Assembly: GCA_944739405.2 (NCBI GenBank)
Contig: OX123192.2
Coordinates: 53,124,486-53,188,485, forward strand
Origin: Euclidia mi
Taxonomy: Eukaryota; Arthropoda; Insecta; Lepidoptera; Erebidae
DNA: 64,000 bases
Reading direction: 5' to 3'
In this document: in pieces, positions 33,140 through 44,029 of the stretch
Layout of the letters: each line of letters starts with the position of its first letter
How positions within the stretch are numbered: position 1 is the stretch's first letter
Made by a program: the position numbers and the translations under genes
The notes under the pieces: generated by a model
What the model saw: the letters and a program-made list of their open reading frames with translations, nothing else
Database searches by the model: none
Told to the model about the DNA's origin: nothing

Positions 33140-33493
33140 TTGTTCAATTTCAGTACAATTTCTATAAATTGTAAAACCTTATTGCTGCGCTACGCCGCCG
33201 CCATCGTTATAGGAACTTGGGATCGTAAATGTCATTCACGCGCAACAGTACTGTCTCCGCTGAAGAGCGAGAACGAAATGGAAAAAACACTAACGTGTGA
33301 ACGCTGTTGGCGGAGCGCGCCAAGATCCTTTGATGTATGCACAAAAAACCGACACTATTCGGTTGGCCGGCCAACGTCGGCGCCAACTACACCAATTATA
33401 CCAACATTGCGCCAAGTAGCTCTTTACACATTGGGCCAATACGTTGGGTTAGCATGCCAGCATGTTGGGCTAATGTGTACAGCGGGCATTATA
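33140..33493 (-). mobile_element. PIF/Harbinger-like terminus, opposite end
   Basis: The outer end reads, on the minus strand, gcccgctgtacacattagcc caacatgctggcatg, similar to the terminus at 25477. A second cccaatgtgtaaag copy lies further in. The interior shows ATGGCGGCGGCG on the minus strand. It could be the other end of one large disrupted element or an independent MITE. Confidence 0.4.
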
Positions 33494-33559
33494 TATATTT
33501 CAGACATCGGGATAGGTGAAAGTAAATAAAAAATGCTCATAAAATAAAAACTATTAGGC

Positions 33560-33735
33560 CTACATGAATCAAATTTTTATGGGACCAATTCGAAACTATT
33601 CTGCATCAAAAAAAGAATCACGTTAATCGGTTCGGAAGCCTCGGCGAAATCGGTGTACATACATCGAAAAAAAAATATACCAGCCGAATTGAGAACCTCC
33701 TCCTTTTTTTTGTTTGAAGTCAGTTAAAAAAGAAA
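33560..33735 (+). repeat. Dispersed repeat ending in gaagtcagttaaaaa
   Basis: It contains catcaaaaaaagaatcacgt, aatcggttcgg and aattgagaacctcctcc, then tttgaagtcagttaaaaaag. The end resembles the terminus of the inverted-repeat element at 15851-16369. Confidence 0.45.
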
Positions 33736-35031
33736 TAAGATGCATTAGGACTATCTCAGGCACTCTAAGGTTTTTTAACACAATATTTTAAGCTGTAGAA
33801 GTGATTGGAGTATTTATTTTATCTCATATGCAGTGGTAAAAAAATACCATTTGGAAACAAAACATCTGTTCAAACATGAACATGACATTCTTGGCATTCC
33901 AACACACATCCAACTTATCACCGAGGAAGATGCGTGATATTTTAAGATCATGTAATTTATCACGTACGGCGGTCGGCTCAGACATGCTGCATCGGCACAA
34001 TACACCGACGGCACACAACTAAATACGTGTATATGTGTACATAGAATAAGTTTAGTATATAAGATTATAGTTTTAAGAAATAAACCAGTCATTAGCTCAC
34101 TCCCGGCTTTGACTCATACCCTACCCCTCACCTCTCACTGCGGCCAAGACACCCTTAGCCGTCACCATGATCGGTCTTGTGAGTCTGCTCGACCGGCAGT
34201 GAGAAAACCCACTTCACTACACCCTAATCCTACCCACTTTCCGTCTGTCGCCTTAGGTCTCCCGGCGACAGATATCCCGGCCTAGGGATCCCAGGGACTG
34301 CTAGGGAACTAGGGATTAGGGTTGTATACGCGACAGTCTGTGTGACCACAGTGTACACGGCCTCGCTATACACTATACCTAACAGGGCTAGGGTAGACTA
34401 GGGAGTTAGGTTAGAGTTAGATCTAAAATAGGGATAGGTATATCATAAGATAGGTTAGGCTAGATATAGGAACCAGTAGGCTTAAATTAGGATAATTCTA
34501 GGTTTAGGTACGTGCAAGCTTAGGGCTATACTTAAGAGCTATCGAAGGTTAGGCCCTAACTTGTACAACATCTTTAAAATTATTTTGGGCAGTAATTGAC
34601 CAATATTTTACCATTTTTTGGAGGTCTTTTAAAATATAATTCGACATTTGGATATAGATAGTTTCACCTCGTTAGACTTTATATTTATTTCTATTATAAA
34701 GCTTAAAAATATATATCTTTGAGGACTTCCTGCCTCACTGAAGCCCAACATTCACACGAAAAAGAAAGAGGTAGTCTGAAACGAATTTTAAAGATATACA
34801 TGACAGTCGATATCCAAGGTTTAACTGGGCGTTCTCTTACTTAGCAATCGACAATGAACTGTTTTATACTACAAAATAACTTATTTAAAGGAGTCATTAG
34901 AACTGTTAAATATTTATTTGTGTGCTTATATCGTATTCATATTGATTGTAAATCTGTATATTACCTCATTTTTATAAATTTTAACCAGTATTTAGTCGGA
35001 ATATGTAACTATACGAATACAAAATGCCTAT
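33736..35031. other. No gene seen; TAGG-rich stretch
   Basis: 33985-34290 has a GC-richer block with a TATA-like region and aataaa near 34080, possibly an old LTR. 34290-34560 is rich in tagg/ttagg words without a tandem array. No frame is supported. Confidence 0.4.
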
Positions 35032-35478
35032 GTGCTAAGGGACCCATATTTTAAGAAAGACATTACACTGCTAGAGAACGTACAAAGAAGAGCGACTAAG
35101 ATAGTAGGAATTTTAAAAAACAAAACCTGTGAGCAAAGGCTTAAGGACTTGAGACTCACTACTCTAGAAAAACGGAGACAAAGGGGAAGCCTAATCGAGA
35201 CTTACAAAATACTTACTGGCCACTATGATGTTCCTGGAATTAAAAACCTGTACAGCCTAAACGAAAATAAACATCTGCGAGGACACTGAATGAAATTATC
35301 ACGAAAATCCTCTAAAGGACACCCATTGACTCATTGACCATTGACACTTTTTGCCCAACTGCATAGTCACGGCGTGGAATAAACTACCAGACAGTGTTAT
35401 AAAGGCAAAATCACTGAACTCCTTTAATAACAAACTCGACCATATCTTCAAATCCGAAGACACACACGCATCAGCTTA
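35032..35478 (+). pseudogene. LINE C-terminal fragment
   Basis: 35032-35289 encodes a LINE tail: YFKKDITLLENVQRRATKIV, RLKDLRLTTLEKRRQRGSLI and KHLRGH. After a disrupted segment another frame gives TAWNKLPDSVIKAKSLNSFN, ending at the stop near 35478. This is the usual end of CR1/Jockey-like ORF2. An ATA/ATAA repeat tail follows (about 35495-35530). Confidence 0.8.
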
Positions 35479-35753
35479 AAGCTGCTAGTGTGCTACTAGT
35501 ATAATCATAATAATAATACAATTATGTAATAGTAGAGATGTATTCATTTGAGAAATCACATAGTTGGTCAGAAAGGTGAAGGGCAGATTTGGTACCCATA
35601 GTGATATAATTATCATGGACGATGCTGAGATTTGTACCATTTAGTAAGTGAATTAACCTCACTATTTTCATGTAATTATAATATTTTTAGAACTTAGCAA
35701 AATTATGAAAATCTAGTTTGATTAATTGTTACAATTGCAGTAACTAAACGTTA

Positions 35754-35810
35754 GGAGTACTGCGTTTTGTTATTAACATTTGCAATGTTAATAACAAAAC
35801 GCAGTACTCC
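35754..35810. repeat. 27-bp hairpin with 3-nt loop, perfect by eye
   Basis: Arms 35754-35780 and 35784-35810 are exact reverse complements with loop tgc. The 5-mer aaacg lies at 35746-35750 and 35811-35815. Confidence 0.85.
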
Positions 35811-35815
35811 AAACG

Positions 35816-36880
35816 AAAACTTGCCATATTTAAATAAGAAATTGTAAAAAAATCGATTTAGTTAAATAAATTTTTATTCATTTGGGTCATTCTCGTATTA
35901 AAAAAGCTAAGACCAAATATACTTTAATTAATAATCAGTATAACACCAATCAGCAGTGAACTGTAAAGCATTATTTAATAAATAAACATTTTGACAAGAT
36001 CGTTTAAATAAATCGATGAAAAGAATTTATTTTGCAACATTTTATTGACGGAACGTAAAAATCGTAAACAAACCGGCGATTATCAATGGCGTCTTTGCTA
36101 TTGCCAATGAATACAGTGCTTTAGATTGTGATGTATGCTAAATCTAAGCGTTTCTGCTAACTTTTATCTATCCGTCGTCGATACGTTGAGTTGAGCTCCT
36201 GTTCCTCCGATCACGGCATTGATAGTGTTAGTATATTATTTCGCGAAAGAACGCTTGTAAATTCATTTTATGCTGCATTTTCTTGACATAGTCTAGTCGG
36301 CAATGCATAAATTGCAACTGCATTTAATTTCCATAATTTCCTAAAAATATTTATTGGTGTAGGACTTAGGACATCAGAGAGATACTTTGATGTTTGAGAA
36401 AACTACAGTTCTGTCTGGAACAAACCTTTACGCATTCTCGAAGGAATAGCTATCTAAAACGGACATAAGAAAGATTTATGTAGATTGTCTAATTAGGATA
36501 CATTGTCTAATTACGATTGATTACGTAAATAATTATCTTGCATAGCGTAAATAAACATGACAAAAATCAACAAGTCATTTGTGTCATAGCTGTCATTAAC
36601 TCACTTGTCACAGGACCTATCTACTTACAGCCTTTAGTAAAGTTCAAACTCAAATAACATTTGAACGCGATGTTCTAAAAATCTCATAATTTAAACACTA
36701 ATTACATATGCTATTACCTGTCAAATAAATACAAAAAGATTGCCTACCATGCAGTTTCAGATATACCCTTAGGCCGGTACCAAACGCCCATACATTCCTG
36801 CCATTACCCTTTAGCCTCACGAATAAGCAAACCAAATAGTTATACAACGGATTTCATTGATATTTTTAAGTAAGTCTCAA
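35816..36880. other. No gene seen
   Basis: AT-rich single-copy-looking DNA. If the exon at 36893-37250 is real, this would be intron. I could not identify a following exon on the minus strand. Confidence 0.4.
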
Positions 36881-36892
36881 TCAAATACATGT

Positions 36893-37250
36893 TATGCTTA
36901 CCGAAAGTTTTAATGGACTGTCAATTCTTTGTAAAGTTTGAAAAAGCATTTCGTACTTATGCATAAAATTTTCCACGTTGAGCCTACTTCTATGAATATT
37001 CAAATTGACTTCAGCCTCCAAGCATTTTGTAACTAATTTAACTCTACAATAAAGCAAAGCAAATACCAAAACAAGAATTAGTCTAGAATTGTCGACGGCA
37101 CACCAGATTATATTCGAGGCATATATTTCAAATAATTGCACGTTGTTATTCAGTTCGCTGGCAGGTGCGTAATTTATTACGTATATAAATAATAATATTC
37201 TTAGTGTCAGAGAACAAATAAAAATTCTTGCGTCTTGATATTGTATACTT
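36893..37250 (-). CDS. Possible exon of a membrane protein (chemoreceptor-like)
   Basis: The minus strand is open for about 117-128 codons. Two hydrophobic segments are visible: RIFICSLTLRILLFIYVINY and LILVLVFALLYCRV. A charged stretch follows (LVTKCLEAEVNLNIHRSRLN, HKYEMLFQTLQRIDSPLKLS). The coding sequence stops exactly at cttTCG|GTAAGC, a strong splice donor. Alternating membrane segments and a charged loop before a conserved-phase intron recall insect gustatory or odorant receptors, but no diagnostic motif is present. The upstream edge abuts the BEL LTR end, so the exon may be truncated or preceded by an acceptor such as caag. Function is inferred weakly. Confidence 0.35.
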
Positions 37251-37498
37251 ATAATTGCACGTAAGTTATTAAATTACAGAGTTTCTTTATAAGGACTAAC
37301 TTAACGCGACACAGCGCTTTCGCTTTGTAATATGTTTCCTTGTTGACTCTGGCTGGCGTAATGGCCGATGGCGGCAAGCAACCGCGCTGCTCGCAGCTGC
37401 GCCCGCGTCTCTCTCCTCACCCCTCGCGTCCCATAGTGCCGGGCATACATCCGGCCGGCTGGATTTAGTTTTAGAAAGTTTAGTGTGGGGCGCGAACA
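37245..37498 (-). repeat. Probable 3' LTR of BEL copy 2
   Basis: On the minus strand it starts TGTTCGCGCCCCACAC right after a purine-rich tract (ccccgggagga), the same setting as in BEL copy 1. The right edge near 37245 is uncertain, since no second copy exists for comparison. Confidence 0.45.
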
Positions 37499-37524
37499 TC
37501 CTCCCGGGGTTGAAAGAGTAGCTT

Positions 37525-38232
37525 TCAAGCTTCTTTATTCGCTGCAGAATCCTTGTCGTAATCATTGTTCAGATTCGTGTCTGCTGGGGCGGAGCTTAGT
37601 AGAATGCACATTTTATTCACGGCCCTCCGTACAGTGCCCCTGGAAGACATGACATCGGCCACCCGGCTGACTCCATCCGTCCCAGGATACAAATGTGTGA
37701 TACGGCCGATTCTCCATTGCAAGAGGGGAACATTTTCTTCCTTGAGGATCACTAGATCGCCCACACGAAGCTCATGCTGCCTGGTTTTCCATTTAGTGCG
37801 TTGCTGAAGCTCCGCTACGAACTCCCGGCGCCATTTATGCCAGAAGTCTTGTCTGATTTTCTCTATAAGCTGGTAACGATTTGGACTCTTCGTATTAATA
37901 GGTGCCGACGGTAACGACGTGAGAGGTCGCCCGACAAGAAAGTGCCCTGGGGTAAGTGGTGTAGGATCGGTAGGATCGGCAGATAAGAGAGATAGAGGAC
38001 GGCAATTAAGTATGGCCTCGACTTGTGCTAATAACGTAGCAAGCTCCTCGAACGTTAAGAAAGCTTTACCGGCCGTGCGTTTTAAGTGAAATTTTGCCGA
38101 CTTGACTCCTGCTGCCCATACTGAGGCGAGTATTTTTGAGAGATGATTTCGAGAGATGACACTAGGTTTGCCTCTTCTTGATATAAACCTTTTTAAAGAT
38201 AATATTTTAAAGACTTTAGATAGTTGGTACAT
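37525..38232 (-). pseudogene. pol: BEL integrase end and DUF5641
   Basis: The open 235-codon frame begins in integrase (KRFISRRGKPSVISRN). It then jumps to WAAGVKSAKFHLKRTAGK, skipping the segment with the second catalytic Asp, so a core deletion of roughly 40 residues is implied. DUF5641 landmarks follow: VEAILNCRPLSLLSADPTD, LTPGHFLVGRPLTSL, LRVGDLVILKEENVP and YPGTDGVSRVADV. Confidence 0.85.
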
Positions 38233-38554
38233 ATCTAAAGTCGAATCCCGGTGTCAGTTGATTTATTTCGTTCACTCTATTACATACAAATACTTTAAGA
38301 TCCCTGGGTGGAGTTTGCACCCATCCTAACACAACCATCGAATCAGACCATAGAACTATTCGGGATATATTTTATTGTAAGGAATGTAATACCTTTGAAC
38401 ATAGACGAGCCCCTAGGAGTGCGCCACACAACTCCAGCCTCGGTATAGTGATTGGATTCATTGGGGTGACTCGTGCTTTAGCACACAACAACCTAACTGT
38501 AACCTTTCCAGTACAGTCTTCAGAGCGCAAGTAGATACATGCCGCATAGGCTTG

Positions 38555-39190
38555 TTATGAGGCATCGACAAAACAATGTAGCTCTATAGTTTTAGGATTG
38601 TCACATAAAACCCAACGTTCTATATTAATATCAGATAAATATGAAAATTCTTTCAAGAGGTTAGACCAATTATTACAAAATTCAACTGGTACTGGGTCAT
38701 CCCAGTCCAGTTTAGCAGACCATAATTGTTGTAGTAAAATTTTAGGTACTATAATACAAGGGCTTAATAGTCCTAAAGGATCGAACACTTAGGCCGTAGT
38801 AGAGATTACTGACCGTTTGGTTATTTGAGCAGAAGGCTGTAAATATGTGGGAAATAGTAAATTATCAGACTTAGGACACCAAATAAGACCTAATACACTA
38901 GATTCCTTATTAAAATCTACAATTTTTGCAGTATCATCATCATTTTCAAATAAGCTAGGACACTTTGTTCTGAATTTTCTTAAAGGCAAAAGTGCTTAAT
39001 CAAGAGTAGCAACAACTTCCCTATACATATATTTTAAGCCCTCTACAGTGTTGGATCCAGTATTTAAATCGTCAGCATAAAATCATTTGCAATGACACAT
39101 GCTATAGACTTATCCTCACATTCTTTTGCAAACTGTAGCAGACATCGAGTGCTGAGGAATGGTGCGGAAGCAGTACCATAAGTTACTGTG
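38555..39190 (-). pseudogene. pol: BEL RT palm and connection, broken
   Basis: Pieces in different frames include FYADDLNTGSNTVEG near 39085 (RT active site), SVLGLIWCPKSDNLLFPTYL near 38900, FDPLGLLSPCIIVPKILLQQ near 38785 and IELHCFVDAS at 38555-38590 (RNase H start). The order matches BEL pol. Most of RNase H and the integrase N-terminus are absent between 38232 and 38555. Confidence 0.75.
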
Positions 39191-39248
39191 TTCAGTTGTA
39201 AGACATCTATCGGTTTTGTTTTGTCATCGCGCCATAATATTAGTTGTA

Positions 39249-39322
39249 GGTGGTGCTACGGTTCATTAACTTCAATCTGCCGAAAGGTGGTGCTACGGTT
39301 CATTAACTTCAATCTGCCGAAA
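39249..39322. repeat. 37-bp tandem duplication
   Basis: Two exact adjacent copies (39249-39285 and 39286-39322) of a unit starting ggtggtgctacgg and ending ctgccgaaa, within the decayed BEL RT. Confidence 0.9.
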
Positions 39323-39606
39323 CATCTTCTATATGTCTGCGGTAAGAACATATTTATGTTTACGAAAGCGAAGCAAAATTGACATTAAATCACTCTGTAT
39401 AACTGGACCAAACATCTGTATCTCATTAAGTGATTTTCCAGAACTAGTTTTACACGAGGCATTAAACACTACCCGCAGTTTTGTGGTTTCACTTTTTCTC
39501 GTATTACTGCGTGGTGAGGCATATAATATCCAAACTCAGGTTTATTTTTTAAAACTCTTAAATGTCCTAGATTAGCGTACTCATCTATGAACTCTTTGTA
39601 TTTAAT

Positions 39607-39888
39607 TTAACGACTAAGATTCTTAGCAAATTTTTTCTCTAGATTTAAAAAGCACTTCTTAGCTATATAATATGAGTTCCCAAGAGCTTCCTCAGGTGAC
39701 TCCTTAAAAGGCTTTATCACAGCAAACCTACCATTTGGTAATCTAGAAAAATTCTTAATAAAATTGTTTTCACAAAGTTGTTCTTCTACAGAATATGTTT
39801 TAGTAACTGGAAGGTAATCAACTGTCCAAAACTTTTCTAAAGATTCCTTTATTTCTTGAGTGAAATTACAATAAAGGTCATTGGGCAA
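39607..39888 (-). pseudogene. pol: BEL RT N-terminal region
   Basis: A 93-codon frame contains SLEKFWTVDYLPVTKTYSVE, LPNGRFAVIKPFKESPEEAL and a following Lys-rich helix. It corresponds to 2800-3010 in BEL copy 1 (GRFVVTIPLKESPQ). Upstream of 39888 the sequence becomes unrelated. Confidence 0.8.
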
Positions 39889-40022
39889 ATAGTATGGGAG
39901 AAAAACCCACGGCGGACAAACTTGAAATTGTTAGTATATATCAGTAATTATCTCTAGTTTATCATGGTAAAGGTTGCTTTCTTGTGAGTCGTGGGAATTA
40001 AAAAAAAAACATATTTTTAACA

Positions 40023-40281
40023 TTATTCGGCGTAATCAATGTCTATTGTGATTTTATCTAAAAATACCGCAGACATTTTGATGTCATGCTTCATTATGCT
40101 TAGCTTCCTGTTGGTGTCTAGCCGAGGATAAAAAATAAATAATACTGACACTTTGCGCACAACTGCATATGGTACGGAGGCCATGTATACACGAGCAGTA
40201 ATAATCTTCAACAGTTTGTCTTCCTTGTCTCGCCTGGTTTATCAAAATATCTTTGTACGTAGTATTTTCGCGCTCTGACAT
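40023..40281 (-). pseudogene. DNA-transposon fragment with SWIM-like motif
   Basis: The minus-strand frame from 40281 reads MSERENTTYKDIL, then YYCSCIHGLRTICSCAQSV and YFLSSARHQQE. The C-x-C...G-x-R-T...C-x-(H/Q) spacing followed by ARH resembles the SWIM-like C-terminus of certain insect transposon proteins. A frameshift leads to a short acidic end near 40023. It lies in the foreign block within BEL copy 2. Confidence 0.4.
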
Positions 40282-40282
40282 G

Positions 40283-40533
40283 ACGACCGGTTGGCGCAGC
40301 GGAAGTGTATGCGACTGCCACGCTGATGGTCGCGGGTTCGATTCCCGCTCAAGTCAAACATTTGTGTGCATGAACATGGATGTTTGTCATGGTCTGGGTG
40401 TTTCTATATATAATATGTACGAGTATGTATCTACAAAAACAAAGTATATATGTATGTTTATCCATTATCTAGTACCCATAGTACAAGCTTTGATTAGTTT
40501 GGGACTAGATGGTGATGTGTGTATGTGGTAGAA
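40283..40533 (+). repeat. tRNA-derived SINE, family A
   Basis: The head is ccggttggcgcagcggaagt (A box) and cgcgggttcgattcccgctc (B box). The body includes ctgggtgtttctata, ttatctagtacccatag tac and ggactagatggtgatgtgtg, ending gtggtagaatattatta. The same unit is at 61783-62297, where it is split by another SINE. It is not a functional tRNA. Confidence 0.85.
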
Positions 40534-40567
40534 TATTATTAAAATTAGAATATTAGAATATTTTATT

Positions 40568-40790
40568 GGTTGTTTAAGGTAGCTATAGCCTAGTGGAGAT
40601 ACCAACGTACTGCCATGCTGAGAATTTCGAATCCACCAATGACTTTTCGAAGTTAAGTGTGTATTATATTGTTAATTATCGCTTGCCCCGTGCCTCGAAG
40701 AGCACGTTAAACCGTCGGTCCTGGCTGTCATGAAGATCTTTGACAGTCGTTACGGGGAATCAGTACCCTATTCGTTTAGCCTTTTTTTGC
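40568..40790 (+). repeat. tRNA-derived SINE, family C
   Basis: The head is tagctatagcctagtggaga (A-box-like) and gagaatttcgaatccacc (B-box-like). The body has gtgcctcgaagagcacgtt and ggtcctggctgtcat, shared in diverged form with 26755-26810 and 60122-60145. Confidence 0.65.
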
Positions 40791-40829
40791 CTTTGACCCA
40801 ACCCTCCCCCTTCTCGTTTGACCATTTTA

Positions 40830-41153
40830 TTATTTTTGTCTGGCCCCTAAATGTTGTGGTTTAATTTTATATAGCTTATAGCCTTTCGGAATAATTGGGC
40901 TATCATAGACAATAACAATTTTTAAAATCCGACTGCTAGTTCCTGAGTTTAGCCGACATTATGTTTTAGCCTTATTAGCCTTTTGCTCAGCCCCAAAGGG
41001 TCGAAGCGTTATGTTATATAGCCTATAGCCTTCCGGGATAACTGGGCTATCGTATACAAAAAGAATTTTTCAGATCCGACCGGTAGTTCCTGAGATTAGC
41101 GCGTTTAAACAAACAAACAAACAAACTCTTCCGCTTTATTATATTAGTATAGA
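40830..41153 (-). mobile_element. Helitron-like 5' end with duplicated module
   Basis: On the minus strand it starts TCTATACTAATATAATAAAG after an A, as in Lep1-like Helitrons, with a (GTTT)n run. Two similar ~125-bp modules follow (about 40990-41100 and 40840-40950), each with ctcaggaacta..ggtcgga and gataacc/attattccg..ggctat. No clear CTAGT end was found. Confidence 0.5.
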
Positions 41154-41249
41154 TTCCTAGCTTAAACTTTGTTCTCCCATGGATTCAAAAAAAAATTCTC
41201 ATATGTACTGGTAAGAGCATTCATGCTCATTAATTTTATGCCAAGTTTG

Positions 41250-42017
41250 TCAATGTCCGTGACCGGGTCGGAATACGCCCAATGTCCTTTGTGAGGTTGG
41301 CTGTTGTGTACTTATTGGGCCACTCACTAGCCACCCAAACTTGGACTCGTGTAAAACAGGATTTTTATTACCTAATTTAATTAAATTAGAGCCTACTATA
41401 TCCCAGTAGACATCTGCTCCTAAGAGGATATCTATCTCAGAAGGGAAAAAGTTATTTGGATCAGCTAACTCAATGTTCCTTGGTAATTTCAAATATTCAG
41501 TATTTATTAAAGAATTTGGTAAAATTCCAGAAATTCTGGGAACAACTAAACACTTCACTTTAATTTCAAAAGTATTACACCTAGACTTTATTTTTAAATT
41601 GCAACTTTGCTTAATATTACAATTAGAATTATTAATACCACAAACATTTACTGACCCTCCCGGGTTAATCTCTAAATCTAATTTTTCTTTTAAACTGTCA
41701 GTAATGAAAGATGATTGGCTTCCTGTGTCTAACAGGGCTCTGGCTGTGTATGTTTTCTTATCTTTCACAACCTGAATAAGAGCTGTACTTAATAACACAT
41801 GGTCGCTGCTGACCACAGACAGTGACACCGGTAAAGATGATGTTGATGGTTGTTCACTATATTCTGTTTGTGTGACATGCACCAATGTATTATGCTTGTT
41901 CTTGCATGTACGACATATTGCCTTTAATTTACACTGATATGCATTATGACCACTTCGAAAACAATTCTTGCATAAATTAAACTTAGTGACGTGACCAAGA
42001 CGGTCATCCACAGACAT
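41250..42017 (-). pseudogene. pol: BEL zinc knuckle and protease
   Basis: A 255-codon open frame starts in the knuckle (NLCKNCFRSGHNAYQCK, CRTCKNKHNTLVH). It runs through a linker to the DUF1758 protease (ARALLDTGSQSSFITDSLKE) with an intact D-T-G, and to IDILLGADVYWDIVG and FGWLVSGPIS. The BEL reading is lost after that, near 41290, at the foreign block. Confidence 0.88.
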
Positions 42018-43111
42018 GCCTTTTTAAATATATATATAAATTTATCACACAAATAAAGAGGGTGAATTTCTTTGCACACAAGATATTCATTATTATTTAC
42101 TTTCTTATCTACAGCTGCAACGAAACTTTTGGAGTGTGTGTTTGTTTTAGGTTTGTGGTCAGGAGCCTTGTCTGAGTAACTGTTATTAAAATATGAAGTC
42201 TCGAGTATGTCAGCCCTGTTACGAAGAAAATCAAAGAAATCGGTCAACAATACAAGTTCATTAGACTTAGTTTTATGTTCCTGCCACTTCCTACTGGTAT
42301 GCATGTCTAGCTTAGGGGAAATCATAAATATAATAAGAATATCCCACTTATTTGTGGGCAGGCCTAACGTCTGAAGCGCTCTAAGGTGTTTCATAACATG
42401 GTCAACAATAAAACTTAAAGATTTGTAGGATTCCCGCTTTAATGGTTCAATATTAAATAATGCTGTTAAATTATTATTAACTATAATATCTTTGTTTTCA
42501 AACCGTTGACACAATAAGTCCCAGGCAACTTGATAATTCTTAGCACTAAACTCTATGGACTTTATAACTACAGCTGCACTTCCTTCAAGCGCAGACCTAA
42601 GGTAATGAAACTTATTTATTTGTGGAATTTCTAAGTTGCTATCTACTACAGACAGGAAAGTGTCTTTAAATTCTAGCCACTTTAGATAGTTTCCATCAAA
42701 AGTGGGAAGTTTTATAGTGGGTAATTTGATCCCACTGTGTTTATGAGAACTACAATTACTTAAATATTGATCGTTATGATCTGTCTCTTTTTTAACACCG
42801 CTAGTATCTAACAAATCTTGACTTATTGCTATTAAATTAAAGAACTTATTTTCTAATATTTCTCTTTCTTGGATCTACTCGTCAGGATCTGAGTGTAAAA
42901 TATCAAATTTGTTTTGTATTTCTTCAAATTCACTTATTAATGATTGTATTTTACTGATTTTTAATTCAAGTTCTTTGTATTTTAGAGCAGGTTTATCCTT
43001 TAAACTTGTTAATTCCTCTACATACTGTTCAAATCTTGTTAATCAACTTTTTATTATGCCACGCTGTTTAACTAAGGTGGATAATTCCATTTTGAGCTCT
43101 GATTCACTCAT
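41924..43111 (-). pseudogene. gag: BEL gag copy 2
   Basis: ATG at 43109-43111 opens MSESELKMELSTLVKQRG. In-frame stops lie near 43043 and 42875. The DUF1759 segment follows in 42814-41924: IKLPTIKLPTFDGNYLKWLE, NKFHYLRSALEGSAAVVI and LLCQRFENKDIIVNN. A frameshift near 42060 separates it from the zinc-knuckle frame. The closest relative in the window is BEL copy 1 gag. Confidence 0.88.
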
Positions 43112-43189
43112 ATTATAGCACTTATACATATACAATAATCACCAACCAAAATAACGAATATAATAATATAAATTATTATGTGCACTCAA

Positions 43190-43617
43190 ACCGGTTTCGG
43201 GAAGTAGAGAGGCTCAGGCCCAGTCGCACGAGTTAAGGATGCTACTCCCATAGATATATGCCTATTCAGCCCTAAATAATCTATATACCATATGAAGGGG
43301 CTAACATAGCATTTTACATAACACGTGTAAGGCAGCGTGAGAAACTTAATGGAAAGTTCTAGAACAAATTATGCTGACTCCAACTTTATAATACTTGTTA
43401 CTGGAAACCCGTGTAACCATCGAATTTTCTAGAACAAATAATGCTGATTGTCACTTGCTGCCCAGATATATGAAACCTGTGGAAACCATATTTGATGTAC
43501 TTAGTTTATAAGTTTACAATTGTATTTTATTAATTCTGTTCTCGCCATCGACTCTGTAAACACCTTGCTTTCCAAATAAATATATTTTTTGGAAATTCGC
43601 TTTCATTAAGCCTTGAC
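43190..43617 (+). repeat. Probable 5' LTR of gypsy fragment
   Basis: A poly(A) signal (aataaa, 43575-43580) lies upstream of tggcggatccggtaagcg (43618 on), which looks like a primer-binding site. The gag gene follows 0.4 kb on. A near-duplicate phrase (ctagaacaaa[t/a]tatgctga) occurs at 43357 and 43430. The left edge is a guess because there is no second LTR. Confidence 0.4.
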
Positions 43618-44029
43618 TGGCGGATCCGGTAAGCGACCTTGTCGTTGAGTCCTCTGTGCCTTCGCGAATCGATATTTTCGGGAGCTAAGAAGAAGCCAAC
43701 GTTCGTTTCTACGATTCAACGGGTCGGCGAACCAAATAAATTCGTCAAGGACAGCCACGGCGCAGGGTCAGCGGAGCAGAATCAACGATCACCGAAGGCG
43801 AGCGGAAAAGCTGTGGGTTATGTGAGTAAATCTTTTCACTATCCTGTCAATTTTCCTGTGTATTCTCTTGGTGATTATTTTATGTGATCCGTGTTTTATA
43901 AGGGATTAGAAAACGCCCGTTAGCACGTAGCATATTTTAGAGTAAAGTGATACAATTTTCACGTTAGTTTATAGCTAATATTCTATATTATTCTTTTGTG
44001 TGTTAAATAAGTCAACTTGGTATTATAAA

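Larger units (their letters stand above)
37245..43111 (-). mobile_element. BEL/Pao element, copy 2, rearranged
   Basis: From high to low coordinate the domains are gag, zinc knuckle, protease, RT, RNase H, integrase end, DUF5641 and a 3' LTR candidate. The order fits BEL/Pao. Sequence between about 39890 and 41290 is foreign, and the integrase core is deleted. The 5' end is missing: gag begins only ~80 bp from the gypsy LTR. Confidence 0.88.

Noticed and set aside
33814..34092. 92-codon minus-strand Cys-rich frame
   Set aside because: No homology was recognised, codon content is AT-driven, and no splice or promoter context is visible.
34290..34560. Interstitial telomere array
   Set aside because: TTAGG-like words are scattered with irregular spacing, not tandem.
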